Shown here: positions 1 to 8,858 of the stretch, one piece after another
Layout: each line of letters opens with the position of its first letter
How positions within the stretch are numbered: the stretch's first letter is position 1
Source of the DNA: Haloflavibacter putidus
GTDB taxonomy: Bacteria > Bacteroidota > Bacteroidia > Flavobacteriales > Flavobacteriaceae
NCBI RefSeq assembly: GCF_006546625.1
Contig: NZ_VIAR01000002.1
Coordinates: 248,001-312,000, forward strand
Reading direction: 5' to 3'
DNA: 64,000 bases
Notes under the pieces: generated by a model
What the model was told of the DNA's origin: nothing
The model's input: the letters and a program-made list of their open reading frames with translations, nothing else
Database searches by the model: none
Made by a program: the position numbers and the translations under genes

Positions 1-39
1 CCCGTAAGTATTTTGAATGAAGCTTTACTTTAATTATTC

Positions 40-858
40 CTAATTAAAGCTATATGAATCAATAACTTGTGATAAAACGGCGTGGTATTCTAAACTGGGT
101 ATGTTTATTTCGCTTATGGCTTCGGTAGCAATATCGTATTGGGTTTCGTTGTAAATAAGTCCAATGTCTTTTGCAAAGTAATTGGTAGAACTTATTACTT
201 CGGTTTCATCTAACAGCGGTAGGCTTATAAAACCACCAACAATGGCGCTTATGCTCATTCTTAAACCTATTTTGGAGGTTATTACATCTGCAAAACTTTC
301 CGTAGCAACGCTATAATTATCCAGTTTTTGGCCTTGATCTATAAAAATGTCATAGTCTATAACCAAATCAAAACTTTGTCCTTCAAAACTAAGTTCTTGC
401 GTTATTTGATTAGAATTAGAAAATAAATTGGTTCCGGCGCTAGCTGCTTTATCATACAATTTCGCATTTTCTATACTAAATACAATAGGTTCTAGGTTTA
501 TTGGAAAAGAACCAAATTCACTTAAATCTATAGTTAAAGCGCCATTATATAGCAAACTATTGTTTTGTTTGGTTACTTCGCCATTAGTTAAAATGCTAGA
601 TGCAAAACCGGTTAAGATATCGCCTTCTCGCTCAAAAGTATAGGCGTTGTTGCCGGCATCTACTGCTGTAAGCGTTTCTGTGCCTTCTTGGTTCTCTTGT
701 TGCTCTATGTTAAGGCGGTTAGTGTACGTCCAAGAATTATTATTTTCTAACGGATAATAATTCGCAAGGTTAGAATTTAGTACATCAGAATCATCATCAG
801 AGCAACCTACGGTAAAAAACAATAATGTAATTCCGCAAAGAAAAAGCAGTTTTCTCAT
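40..858 (-). CDS. Hypothetical lipoprotein
   Basis: This 272-residue protein starts with a lipoprotein signal peptide: charged MRK, a hydrophobic run, then lipobox-like FTVGC with the Cys at about residue 19, followed by an acidic SDDDSD stretch. In Bacteroidota such an acidic run after the Cys often marks export of the lipoprotein to the cell surface. The rest is polar, with no further membrane segment and no motif I recognise. Short beta-rich blocks fit a secreted beta-sandwich, but that is inference. It is monocistronic and divergent from aroC, with 139 bp between the two starts. Function unknown. Confidence 0.8.
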   Translation of the reverse strand: MRKLLFLCGITLLFFTVGCSDDDSDVLNSNLANYYPLENNNSWTYTNRLNIEQQENQEGTETLTAVDAGNNAYTFEREGDILTGFASSILTNGEVTKQNNSLLYNGALTIDLSEFGSFPINLEPIVFSIENAKLYDKAASAGTNLFSNSNQITQELSFEGQSFDLVIDYDIFIDQGQKLDNYSVATESFADVITSKIGLRMSISAIVGGFISLPLLDETEVISSTNYFAKDIGLIYNETQYDIATEAISEINIPSLEYHAVLSQVIDSYSFN

Positions 859-975
859 AATTTTTAAGTTTTATCAAATATACATATTCAAAGGTTTTTA
901 AACCGCATTTTTTTATTATTGTAGAAAATAAGCGGGATAATTTAAATTCTATTTTCAGATATTGGTATAAAAAAT

Positions 976-983
976 TACATTTG
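976..983 (+). promoter_or_regulatory. Putative -7 element of aroC promoter
   Basis: TACATTTG matches the Bacteroidota -7 consensus TAnnTTTG and lies 14 bp upstream of the aroC ATG. No good TTG -33 box sits at the usual 17-23 bp upstream, so this is a half-match only. Confidence 0.4.
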
Positions 984-997
984 TTAAAAAGCTATCT

Positions 998-2062
998 ATG
1001 GCAGGCAACTCTTTTGGCAAACTTTTTAAACTAACTACTTTTGGCGAATCGCACGGCAAAGCCATTGGTGGTATTTTAGATGGTTGTCCGGCAAATTTAG
1101 AGCTAGATTTAGAAGCTATTCAAAAAGATCTAGATCGTAGAAAACCGGGTCAATCTGCTATTGTTACGCAACGTAAAGAGAGCGATATTGTAGATTTTCT
1201 TTCCGGAATATTTCAAAACAAAACTACCGGAACACCAATTGGATTCCAAATTGTAAATAAAGACTATAAATCCCGCGACTATGAACATATAAAAGATGTT
1301 TACCGGCCAAGTCACGCAGATTTTACCTACGATAAAAAATACAAACACAGAGATTATCGTGGCGGCGGTCGTGCAAGCGCACGAGAGACAGCTTGTAGGG
1401 TAGTAGCGGGCGCTATTGCAAAACAAGTAATTAGCAAGGTAAAAATTCAAGCTTTTGTGAGTGCTGTGGGAGAAATAGAATTAAAAAAAGACTTTACGGA
1501 AATAGATTTATTTGAAACAGAAAACAATCCTGTGCGTTGTCCAGATAAAAAAACTGCCGAAAAAATGGAAACTTACCTGAGAAAAATCCGTAAAGAAGGC
1601 GATACCGTTGGGGGCGTGGTAACTTGCGTTATAGAAAATGTACCTATAGGTTTGGGCGAACCTGTTTTTGATAAATTACACGCAGATTTAGCAAAAGCAA
1701 TGCTTTCTATAAATGCGGTAAAAGGTTTTGAGTACGGAAGCGGTTTTGAAGGTGCTAAAATGCGCGGGAGCAATCATAACGATAGTTTTAATACAGATAG
1801 CAGCACCAAAACCAATTATTCCGGTGGCATACAAGGTGGTATTTCTAACGGGATGCCAATTTATTTTAAAGTAGCGTTTAAACCTGTAGCAACCTTAATG
1901 CAGAAACAGCAAACTATAAATAGTAAAAACCAAGTGGTAGAAATGCAAGGTAAAGGCAGACACGACCCTTGTGTAGTGCCACGCGCTGTACCAATAGTAG
2001 AGGCAATGGCTGCAATGGTTTTAACCGATTTTTATTTACAACAAAAAGCAATAACTTTATAA
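998..2062 (+). CDS. aroC: Chorismate synthase
   Basis: AroC converts 5-enolpyruvylshikimate-3-phosphate to chorismate, the last step of the shikimate pathway, using reduced FMN. All three family signatures are visible: GESHG at residues 16-20 with the conserved His19, [19 protein letters not shown] at about 121-139, and [18 protein letters not shown] at about 320-337. Its length of 354 residues is normal for the family. It is first in a tight plus-strand run with a symporter (17 bp gap) and an EEP-family gene (11 bp gap). A 10-mer CTTTACGGAA copy lies inside it at 1492-1501. Confidence 0.97.
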   Translation: MAGNSFGKLFKLTTFGESHGKAIGGILDGCPANLELDLEAIQKDLDRRKPGQSAIVTQRKESDIVDFLSGIFQNKTTGTPIGFQIVNKDYKSRDYEHIKDVYRPSHADFTYDKKYKHRDYRGGGRASARETACRVVAGAIAKQVISKVKIQAFVSAVGEIELKKDFTEIDLFETENNPVRCPDKKTAEKMETYLRKIRKEGDTVGGVVTCVIENVPIGLGEPVFDKLHADLAKAMLSINAVKGFEYGSGFEGAKMRGSNHNDSFNTDSSTKTNYSGGIQGGISNGMPIYFKVAFKPVATLMQKQQTINSKNQVVEMQGKGRHDPCVVPRAVPIVEAMAAMVLTDFYLQQKAITL

Positions 2063-2079
2063 ACGAATAGTTTTTTTAT

Positions 2080-3393
2080 ATGAAAAAATTAGCATTGCAT
2101 TGGCAAATTTTATTGGGGATGGCCGCCGGGGTTGTTTTCGCTTTAATATTGACCAATTTTTCTTGGGGACCAGATTTTATTGAAGATTGGATAAAACCTT
2201 TTGGAACCATCTTTATAAACGCTTTAAAACTTATTGCGGTACCGTTAATTTTAGCATCGCTAATAAAAGGAATATCAGATTTAAAAGACATTTCTCAAAT
2301 TTCTAAAATGGGAATTAGAACCATTGGCATCTATATACTTACCACTGTAATAGCTGTGAGTATTGGTTTATTGATGGTAAACGGAATTAAACCCGGGAAG
2401 ACCATAAATCCCGATACACGCACAGAGCTAGTAGAAAATTACGGTGGCGATGCAGAATTAACCAGACAAAATGCACAAAAACAGAAAGAGGCCGGTCCCT
2501 TGCAGGCTTTGGTAGATTTAGTGCCCGAAAATATTATTGGCGCAGCCGGAAAAAATTCTAATATGCTGCAAGTAATATTCTTTTCTATTTTCTTTGGAAT
2601 TGGACTTATTTTAATACCTGAAAAAACTGCCAAACCCGTAAAAGATTTTTTTGATGGCTTTAACGAAGTTATTTTAAAAATGATAGACATTATTATGCTT
2701 ACCGCTCCTTACGGCGTTTTTGCATTGTTGGCGGCTTTGGTGGTAGAAGCTCCAAGCGCCGATCTTTTTGCAGCTTTAGGAATGTATGCGTTAACCGTTG
2801 TAATTGGTTTAGCTCTAATGATTGTAATTTATACTTTACTAGTTTGGATTTTTACCAAACGTAAACCAAGTTTCTTTATAAACGGTATATCGCCAGCGCA
2901 ATTACTTGCTTTTTCTACAAGTTCTAGTGCGGCAACTTTACCGGTAACAATGGAGCGCGTAGAAGAACATTTGGGAGTAGAAGAAGAAGTAGCCAGTTTT
3001 GTCTTACCTATTGGCGCTACCATAAATATGGATGGAACCAGCTTATACCAAGCAGTTGCCGCCGTTTTTATTGCCCAAGCATTTGGAATAGATTTAAGCA
3101 TTGGGGCGCAATTAGGCATTATTGCTACTGCAACTTTAGCATCTATTGGTTCTGCCGCGGTACCCGGCGCAGGAATGGTAATGTTAGTTATCGTGTTGGC
3201 TCAAGCCGGAATTCCGGAAGCCGGTTTGGCACTTATTTTTGCGGTAGACAGACCTTTAGATATGTGTAGAACTACTGTAAATGTTACCGGAGATGCAGCA
3301 GTGTCTATGATGGTAGGAAAATCTGTAGGAAAACTTAGAGATAAACCCATTATCAAAAATTGGGACGATAATTATCCTAAAAATAAAAGTTAA
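2080..3393 (+). CDS. Dicarboxylate/amino acid:cation symporter (DAACS family)
   Basis: This 437-residue inner-membrane protein belongs to the GltP/DctA family, which takes up glutamate, aspartate or C4-dicarboxylates with Na+ or H+. Diagnostic segments are present: the serine-rich re-entrant hairpin STSSSAATLP at about 281-290, NMDGTS at about 316-321 and DRPLDMCRTTVNVTGD at about 389-404. In this family the NMDGT motif and the last helix bind substrate and cation. The N-terminus is strongly hydrophobic with about eight membrane segments overall. Substrate (glutamate versus dicarboxylate) cannot be settled from the sequence. It follows aroC by 17 bp and is probably co-transcribed. Confidence 0.93.
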   Translation: MKKLALHWQILLGMAAGVVFALILTNFSWGPDFIEDWIKPFGTIFINALKLIAVPLILASLIKGISDLKDISQISKMGIRTIGIYILTTVIAVSIGLLMVNGIKPGKTINPDTRTELVENYGGDAELTRQNAQKQKEAGPLQALVDLVPENIIGAAGKNSNMLQVIFFSIFFGIGLILIPEKTAKPVKDFFDGFNEVILKMIDIIMLTAPYGVFALLAALVVEAPSADLFAALGMYALTVVIGLALMIVIYTLLVWIFTKRKPSFFINGISPAQLLAFSTSSSAATLPVTMERVEEHLGVEEEVASFVLPIGATINMDGTSLYQAVAAVFIAQAFGIDLSIGAQLGIIATATLASIGSAAVPGAGMVMLVIVLAQAGIPEAGLALIFAVDRPLDMCRTTVNVTGDAAVSMMVGKSVGKLRDKPIIKNWDDNYPKNKS

Positions 3394-3404
3394 AAACAGT
3401 CTCT

Positions 3405-4484
3405 ATGCAAACCCTAGAAATTATCGTCTTAGTTTATGCGGCAATAATGCTCATACCAACTTTGGCTTCTATAACAAGAATAGACCAGTGGTGGATTCGT
3501 GGATTTGATTTTCCTAGAATACAAATTTCGGTACTGATTTTAGTGGGTTTGTTGGGGTGTTTATTTTTTTTAGACTTTGATAAATACCTGCATTTCTTTG
3601 CAGCCGGATTATTAATCTACAGTTTAGGATATCAATTTTATTATATTTACCCGTATACTTATTTGGCTAAAACAGAGGTGTTTAAATACAATCCGCAAAG
3701 CGAAAAGCGTAATATTTCTGTTTTGGTAAGCAATGTGCTAACTCCAAATAAAAAATATAATAAGCTTATAAATTTGGTGCAAGAAAGAAAACCAGATATT
3801 CTTTTAACCTTAGAAACCGATAAAACCTGGGAAAAAGAATTAGAAGTATTAGAAAAAGATTACCCTTATACCGTAAAGATACCGCAAGATAACCTTTACG
3901 GAATGCATCTGTACTCAAAATTAGAATTGAAAAATATTGAAGTAAAATATTTGGTGCAGAAAGATATTCCTTCTATTCACGGCGAAGTTATTTTAGATGA
4001 CGATCAAAACACGGCAATAAAAATTCATTGTTTGCACCCAAGACCGCCAAGTCCAACAGAAAGTGATACCTCTACTGCTCGCGATGCAGAACTGCTTTTG
4101 GTTGGCGAAAGTTTAAAAGAGGTTCACGATAAAACCTTGGTTTTTGGAGATTTAAACGATGTAGCTTGGTCACGAACTACAAAATTATTTCACGAGATAA
4201 GCGGTTTTTTAGATCCGCGAATTGGCAGAGGTTTTTATAACACTTTTCATGCTGATTATCCTTTGCTTAGATGGCCGTTAGACCACGTTTTTCATTCGCA
4301 CGATTTTACTTTAATAGAGATAAAAAGAGAAAAATCTGTCGGGTCAGATCATTTTCCTATGTATTTTAATCTGAATTTAGAACCAAAAGCTAAAGTAGTG
4401 CAAGAAGAGCCGGAGCCCGATAAAGAAGAAGAAAACTGGGCAAAAGAAAAAATAAAAGACGGCCAACCCCGACAAATGGTTTAA
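3405..4484 (+). CDS. Membrane-anchored endonuclease/exonuclease/phosphatase family protein
   Basis: The 359-residue protein has three N-terminal membrane segments (about residues 4-20, 38-56 and 62-80) followed by an EEP-fold catalytic domain. Visible EEP motifs are a conserved Glu in LLTLETDKTW, the GDLNDV metal/catalytic motif near residue 246 and the terminal SDHFP motif near 313. The C-terminus is a charged tail. The family cleaves phosphodiesters in nucleic acids, phosphoinositides or sphingolipids; the membrane anchor places the active domain at the membrane, probably outside the cytoplasm, but the substrate is unknown. It ends 4 bp into the convergent DCC gene. One CTTTACGGAA copy is at 3894-3903. 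Confidence 0.88.
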   Translation: MQTLEIIVLVYAAIMLIPTLASITRIDQWWIRGFDFPRIQISVLILVGLLGCLFFLDFDKYLHFFAAGLLIYSLGYQFYYIYPYTYLAKTEVFKYNPQSEKRNISVLVSNVLTPNKKYNKLINLVQERKPDILLTLETDKTWEKELEVLEKDYPYTVKIPQDNLYGMHLYSKLELKNIEVKYLVQKDIPSIHGEVILDDDQNTAIKIHCLHPRPPSPTESDTSTARDAELLLVGESLKEVHDKTLVFGDLNDVAWSRTTKLFHEISGFLDPRIGRGFYNTFHADYPLLRWPLDHVFHSHDFTLIEIKREKSVGSDHFPMYFNLNLEPKAKVVQEEPEPDKEEENWAKEKIKDGQPRQMV

Positions 4485-4897
4485 GCCAAAAATTTTTTCT
4501 GTAACTCTGGCGTAGGAATGCGACAATTTTCTCTTTTACCATACCATTTATAGCGTTTACGAGCCACCAAATCATAAACAGCATCGCGCAAACCTTCTGG
4601 CAAATACAAGAAAAGACCTAAGGTAGGATAAACGCCAGATAGTTCTTTTGCTATATGCAAAGCCGCAGAAGATTTTAAATAATAAGCATTTCCCGGATCT
4701 ATTAAAACTATAGAATCTGTTTGCAAAGAATCTATACCGCGCTCTTCCAAAAGTTTTTCGCCTATTTCACTTTGTAATGGGGCAAATCTAAAAACGTCTT
4801 TTTTATCTTTGTCAATAACAAAATTGATGGCATTGTTGCACAAATTGCAAACGCCATCAAATAATATTATTTTTTTATTCTCTAAATTTTGCTTCAT
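4481..4897 (-). CDS. DCC-family thiol-disulfide oxidoreductase-like protein (DUF393)
   Basis: This 138-residue cytosolic protein carries the family motif LFDGVCNLCN at residues 12-21, giving a CxxC pair at Cys17 and Cys20 within a thioredoxin-like fold. The family name comes from this DxxCxxC motif; its members are presumed to have a redox role, with no firm substrate. The start overlaps the mutS2 stop by 4 bp (ATGA), so translation is likely coupled to mutS2. The stop overlaps the convergent EEP-family gene by 4 bp. Confidence 0.9.
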   Translation of the reverse strand: MKQNLENKKIILFDGVCNLCNNAINFVIDKDKKDVFRFAPLQSEIGEKLLEERGIDSLQTDSIVLIDPGNAYYLKSSAALHIAKELSGVYPTLGLFLYLPEGLRDAVYDLVARKRYKWYGKRENCRIPTPELQKKFLA

Positions 4898-7077
4898 TTT
4901 TTTGCGCGTTCTACCAATTCTAGTTTAGACATATCTACCTCTGTGGTAAACATACCATAATTTACAAAAGCCTTCTTTTTCTCTATTTTATCTATGCTGC
5001 CAACGGCGCGACTGTCTTCTAATCTAACCCTATCGTTTACTTTAAAAGAAGTAACTTTTTTCGCGGCTGCTTCTTTTTCAATAGCTTTTTCTTTCTTTTT
5101 TTCTTCTTTCTTCTTTTTCCTAATTTCAACAACCTCTTTTTGAGCTTCTTTTTCCAGTTGCTTTTTTTGTTGCTCTTGTTGTTTTTTCTGCTTTTTATTT
5201 ACTTTTTTCCGTTTGGAATTTTCTATAGCAATTAGCTTTAAAAATTCGCCAATAAGGTTTTTCTTGTTTTTGTTATTGAAGAAGTTTTCAGCTAAAGAAT
5301 CTATTTTTTCTCCCAAATGAATCATTCGTTGATTGCTATCGTAAAGCTCTTGAAAACCTTCTAACTTTTGCTGAATTCTTTGGTTGGTTTCTTCTAATTT
5401 TTCTTTTTCTTCTGTAGCTTTTTCTTCTTTCTTTTTTAAGGCGGTAGTGGTTTTATTTAATTTAGAACGTTCTTGCTGTAATTTTGCAATGCTTTTATCA
5501 AACCGTATTTTACCACGTTCTACCTTCTTTTTAGACCTATTTATCAAACTATACGGAATGCCGTTTTTTTGGGCTACTTCAAACGTAAAAGAGCTTCCGG
5601 CTTCACCTAAATGTAATTTAAATTTTGGTTCTAAAGTCCTGGCATCAAAAAGCATATTGGCGTTGCTAATACCTTCTGTCTCGTTGGCCATCTTTTTTAA
5701 ATTGGCGTAATGCGTGGTAATTATTCCGTAGGCATTTTTCTCGTAGAAAACTTCTAAAAAAGTTTCGGCTAAAGCTCCGCCCAACTCCGGGTCGCTTCCT
5801 GTACCAAATTCATCTATTAAAAATAAGCTTTTGTCGTCTACCTTCCTAAGAAAATATTTCATGTTTTTTAAACGATAGGAATAAGTGCTCAAATGATTTT
5901 CGATACTCTGATTATCGCCAATATCTGTCAAAATCTTGTCAAAAAAACACATTCTACTGTATTCGTGAACCGGAATAAGCATACCGCTTTGCAGCATTAT
6001 TTGTAAAAGTCCAACGGTTTTTAAGGTGATACTTTTACCGCCGGCATTTGGTCCCGAAATTACAATTATCCTGTTATCCGGCTGTAAATTTATGTCCTGC
6101 GGAAAGGTTTCTTTATTAGAATTTTTATTGGTAAGATACAATAATGGGTGATAAGCATCTTTTAATTGTAACTCTCGTTTTTTAGTGATTTTCGGAAGAA
6201 TAGCTTGCATACTTTCGGCATATTTTGTTTTTGCCGATACAACATCTATAGCACTTAAATAAGTTTGATAATCTATCAATAACTCACGATAAGGCCTAAT
6301 TTCTTCCGTTAAGGTTTTTAAAATACGCTTTACTTCTTCGTGTTCTTCATATTGTAAATTGTTGAGTTCTCTAGAATGCTGCAAAGTAACTTCCGGCTGA
6401 ATGTAAACAATTCTTCCCGTTTTAGAGTTGCCCAAAATAGAACCTTTTACTTTGCGCCTATGCATAGCAGAAACCGCTAAAACCCGCACATTTTCTACCA
6501 CAGATTCTTTAATTTCGTCTAAATACCCAAAGCTGTTGTATTTTGAAAGTTCGATAGAGAAACTAGAATTTATTTTTCCGCGCACGCGATTAATAGCGCG
6601 ACGGGTTTGTTGTAAAAGGGGAGAGGCATCATCTTTAACTTCTCCAAACCTATTTATAATTTTATCTATGGCATCGTTTATAAACGTAGTAAACTCAACC
6701 GTCTCGGAAGTTTCATAAAGCTTCGGATAAATTTCTTGGTACTTTTTAAAAAAGCGTTTATGTGTATTTACCGTTTGTGCAATAAAACCAATTCTTCTAA
6801 TTCCGTTTATTTCTAAAATTGTGTTCTTAATATTTAACAACTTTATTTCTTCCGTAATGGGATCAAATCCGTGATTGGGAATGGTGCTTTCTTGTAAAGC
6901 AGAAGATTTATACTCTTGGGTTTGCGCCAAGCTAAATCTAATTTCTTTTTCGGTAGGGAAGGGGCGTAATTTTAGCGCTTTTTCTTTACCTAAATCTGTT
7001 ACGCAATATTGGCTAAGTTGCCCGCATACCACAGGAAACTCTAAATCTTTTAATGTCTTGTCTGTTATTTTTATCAT
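4894..7077 (-). CDS. mutS2: MutS2-family DNA-binding ATPase without Smr domain
   Basis: The 727-residue protein has the MutS-type ATPase: Walker A GPNAGGKS near residue 341 and Walker B FLIDEFGTGSDPELGG near 412-427. MutS2 lacks the mismatch-recognition domain of MutS1 and acts in recombination control or ribosome rescue in the bacteria studied. A long Lys/Glu-rich coiled coil follows at about 515-670. The C-terminus (about 675-727) looks like a small KOW/SH3-type beta domain, VNDRVRLEDSRAVGSIDKIE. The usual C-terminal Smr nuclease domain (about 80 residues) is not visible, which also explains the shorter length. It is first in a two-gene operon with the DCC gene and divergent from ung. Confidence 0.9.
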   Translation of the reverse strand: MIKITDKTLKDLEFPVVCGQLSQYCVTDLGKEKALKLRPFPTEKEIRFSLAQTQEYKSSALQESTIPNHGFDPITEEIKLLNIKNTILEINGIRRIGFIAQTVNTHKRFFKKYQEIYPKLYETSETVEFTTFINDAIDKIINRFGEVKDDASPLLQQTRRAINRVRGKINSSFSIELSKYNSFGYLDEIKESVVENVRVLAVSAMHRRKVKGSILGNSKTGRIVYIQPEVTLQHSRELNNLQYEEHEEVKRILKTLTEEIRPYRELLIDYQTYLSAIDVVSAKTKYAESMQAILPKITKKRELQLKDAYHPLLYLTNKNSNKETFPQDINLQPDNRIIVISGPNAGGKSITLKTVGLLQIMLQSGMLIPVHEYSRMCFFDKILTDIGDNQSIENHLSTYSYRLKNMKYFLRKVDDKSLFLIDEFGTGSDPELGGALAETFLEVFYEKNAYGIITTHYANLKKMANETEGISNANMLFDARTLEPKFKLHLGEAGSSFTFEVAQKNGIPYSLINRSKKKVERGKIRFDKSIAKLQQERSKLNKTTTALKKKEEKATEEKEKLEETNQRIQQKLEGFQELYDSNQRMIHLGEKIDSLAENFFNNKNKKNLIGEFLKLIAIENSKRKKVNKKQKKQQEQQKKQLEKEAQKEVVEIRKKKKEEKKKEKAIEKEAAAKKVTSFKVNDRVRLEDSRAVGSIDKIEKKKAFVNYGMFTTEVDMSKLELVERAKK

Positions 7078-7124
7078 ATAAAAAATTTCCTACTTTCGTA
7101 GCTGCGCAAATTTACATAAATATT

Positions 7125-7790
7125 ATGAAGGTTGAGATTGAAGAAAGTTGGAAAAAGCAACTGCAAGAAGAGTTTGAAAAAGATTACTTTAAAGATTTGG
7201 TGAGTTTTGTAAGAGAAGAATACAAAAACCATACTTGTTTCCCCAAAGCGCAAAATATTTTTCAAGCCTTTGATTACTGTCCGTTTAACCAAACAAAAGT
7301 TGTAATTATAGGGCAAGACCCTTACCACGGCGAGCACCAAGCACATGGTTTATGTTTTTCTGTATACAGAGATGCTAAAATTCCGCCTTCTTTGGTTAAT
7401 ATTTTTAAAGAAATAAAAACCGATGTAAATACAGAACTTCCGCCAAACGGAAATTTAGAACGTTGGGCAGAACAAGGTGTTTTATTACTGAATGCTGCAC
7501 TCACCGTACGTGCACACGAGCCAGGAAGTCATCAAAATAAAGGTTGGGAAAAATTTACCGATGCAGTGATTAAAAAAATATCTTCTGAAAAAGAAGGAGT
7601 GGTTTTTTTGCTCTGGGGCGGATTTGCAAAGAAGAAGAAAAAACTGATAGATGCTAAAAAACATTTTATTTTAGAAACCGGACATCCTTCGCCTTTAGCG
7701 GCAAATAGAGGTTATTGGTTTGGAAATAAGCATTTTAGTAAAACCAATGAAATTTTACTTAAACAAGGAAAAAAACCAATAAAATGGTAG
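7125..7790 (+). CDS. ung: Uracil-DNA glycosylase
   Basis: Ung removes uracil from DNA and starts base-excision repair. The 221-residue protein contains the water-activating motif GQDPYHG at residues 63-69, with the catalytic Asp65, and the DNA-intercalation motif HPSPLAA near 187-193. Both are diagnostic for family 1 UDG and the length is typical. I chose the ATG at 7125 because the family N-terminus is short; upstream in-frame codons run into the mutS2 promoter region. It is divergent from mutS2, with under 50 bp shared between the starts. Confidence 0.96.
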   Translation: MKVEIEESWKKQLQEEFEKDYFKDLVSFVREEYKNHTCFPKAQNIFQAFDYCPFNQTKVVIIGQDPYHGEHQAHGLCFSVYRDAKIPPSLVNIFKEIKTDVNTELPPNGNLERWAEQGVLLLNAALTVRAHEPGSHQNKGWEKFTDAVIKKISSEKEGVVFLLWGGFAKKKKKLIDAKKHFILETGHPSPLAANRGYWFGNKHFSKTNEILLKQGKKPIKW

Positions 7791-7791
7791 T

Positions 7792-7917
7792 TTATTTATC
7801 GCCAATGGAGACTTGATTTTGCGTAGTTTCTGAAGTTTCTTCTGAATTTCTACTAAATAAAAAAAGTAAAACGGTAATTACCAATAACACCGCCAAAACA
7901 CCTAAAAAAATAATCAT
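7792..7917 (-). CDS. Small single-pass membrane protein (41 aa)
   Basis: A short reading frame opens with ATG at 7915-7917 and encodes a hydrophobic helix at residues 2-21 (MIIFLGVLAVLLVITVLLFL) followed by a polar tail rich in Ser, Glu and Thr. It fills the gap between ung (convergent, 1 bp away) and the next minus-strand gene. There is no recognisable family. The clean helix-plus-polar-tail layout and tight fit between neighbours favour a real gene. Confidence 0.5.
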   Translation of the reverse strand: MIIFLGVLAVLLVITVLLFLFSRNSEETSETTQNQVSIGDK

Positions 7918-8015
7918 AACAGATAAATACTTTGGTTCGTCTATGCATTAGATGTTAAGGTAAACAAAAAGTTGCGTTAAAAAAACCTTTAATTTCAAAA
8001 AAATAAAAAATTAAC

Positions 8016-8858
8016 TTAAATAAGTTCTTCGTAAGACATTTTTTCACCGATTAAACCTAAGTCTTTTAACTGGTTTTGTGTGTCTTTTACTTCGTCTTTG
8101 GATATTTGTTCTTGGCTCCAAGAGGTTAATCTTAACCATTGATTTACATCTTCTAATTCTAAATTATATTTCTCAGCAATTTCTTTTGTTAAGTTTTCTC
8201 GTGACTTAAGTTCTTTGGTAACGCTATTTATTATTTTCAATAAAGTACTTACCGATGCTATGTTATTTTTATAATAATTTTCTCTGGTCGCCAAAACAAA
8301 GCACGGCCACGGCGTTGGCACATCTGCAACTTTTCTAAAAATACCTTTATCTACAAAAGGTTTGGTGGTAAAACGCTCCCACATAAAATATTGCGCCTCA
8401 TTATTTGGCAGAGCTTCTAAAGCGCCATCTAGATTATTTATTACTTTAAAATCTAACGCGCCGGTATCCCAATTTTGTTCTTTGGCATTTACATAAGCCA
8501 ACAAGTGCGAACCGGAACCATATCTACTTATAGCAGCTGTGGTGTTTTCTAATTCATCTAAATTATGGTATGCCGAATTAGCCGCCACGTGAACGCCCCA
8601 AATTAAAGGACTACCAATAAATTTCTGTAAAATCTTAAAATCTTTACCTTCGTTAATCTTTTTAATTACACCTTCGGTAAGAATTACGGCCAAATCTATT
8701 TCTTTGTTTTCTAAAGCTTGCGACATTTGTCCTGTGCCGCCGGGAAAGTCTTTCCAAACTAAATTTATACCTTGTTCTTTAAAAAGATTATTTTTTATTG
8801 CTAAATGCCAAGGGTAATTAAAATGCTCTGGCACGCCACCAATAGTTATGGTTTTCAT
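8016..8858 (-). CDS. Periplasmic-binding-protein-like (SsuA/ThiY-type) protein without signal peptide
   Basis: The 280-residue protein has the type 2 substrate-binding fold typical of ABC transporters for sulfonates, nitrate or thiamine precursors: TIGGVPEHFNYPWHLAIKNN at the start, the EIDLAVILTEG hinge near residue 55, and a WERFTTKPFVDKG segment. The protein begins directly with the domain, with no signal peptide or lipobox, so it should stay in the cytoplasm. No permease or ATPase gene is nearby. It overlaps the ppk1 stop by one base (TAATG), so the two are probably translated together. A sensor or ligand-binding role rather than transport is an inference. Confidence 0.75.
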   Translation of the reverse strand: MKTITIGGVPEHFNYPWHLAIKNNLFKEQGINLVWKDFPGGTGQMSQALENKEIDLAVILTEGVIKKINEGKDFKILQKFIGSPLIWGVHVAANSAYHNLDELENTTAAISRYGSGSHLLAYVNAKEQNWDTGALDFKVINNLDGALEALPNNEAQYFMWERFTTKPFVDKGIFRKVADVPTPWPCFVLATRENYYKNNIASVSTLLKIINSVTKELKSRENLTKEIAEKYNLELEDVNQWLRLTSWSQEQISKDEVKDTQNQLKDLGLIGEKMSYEELI

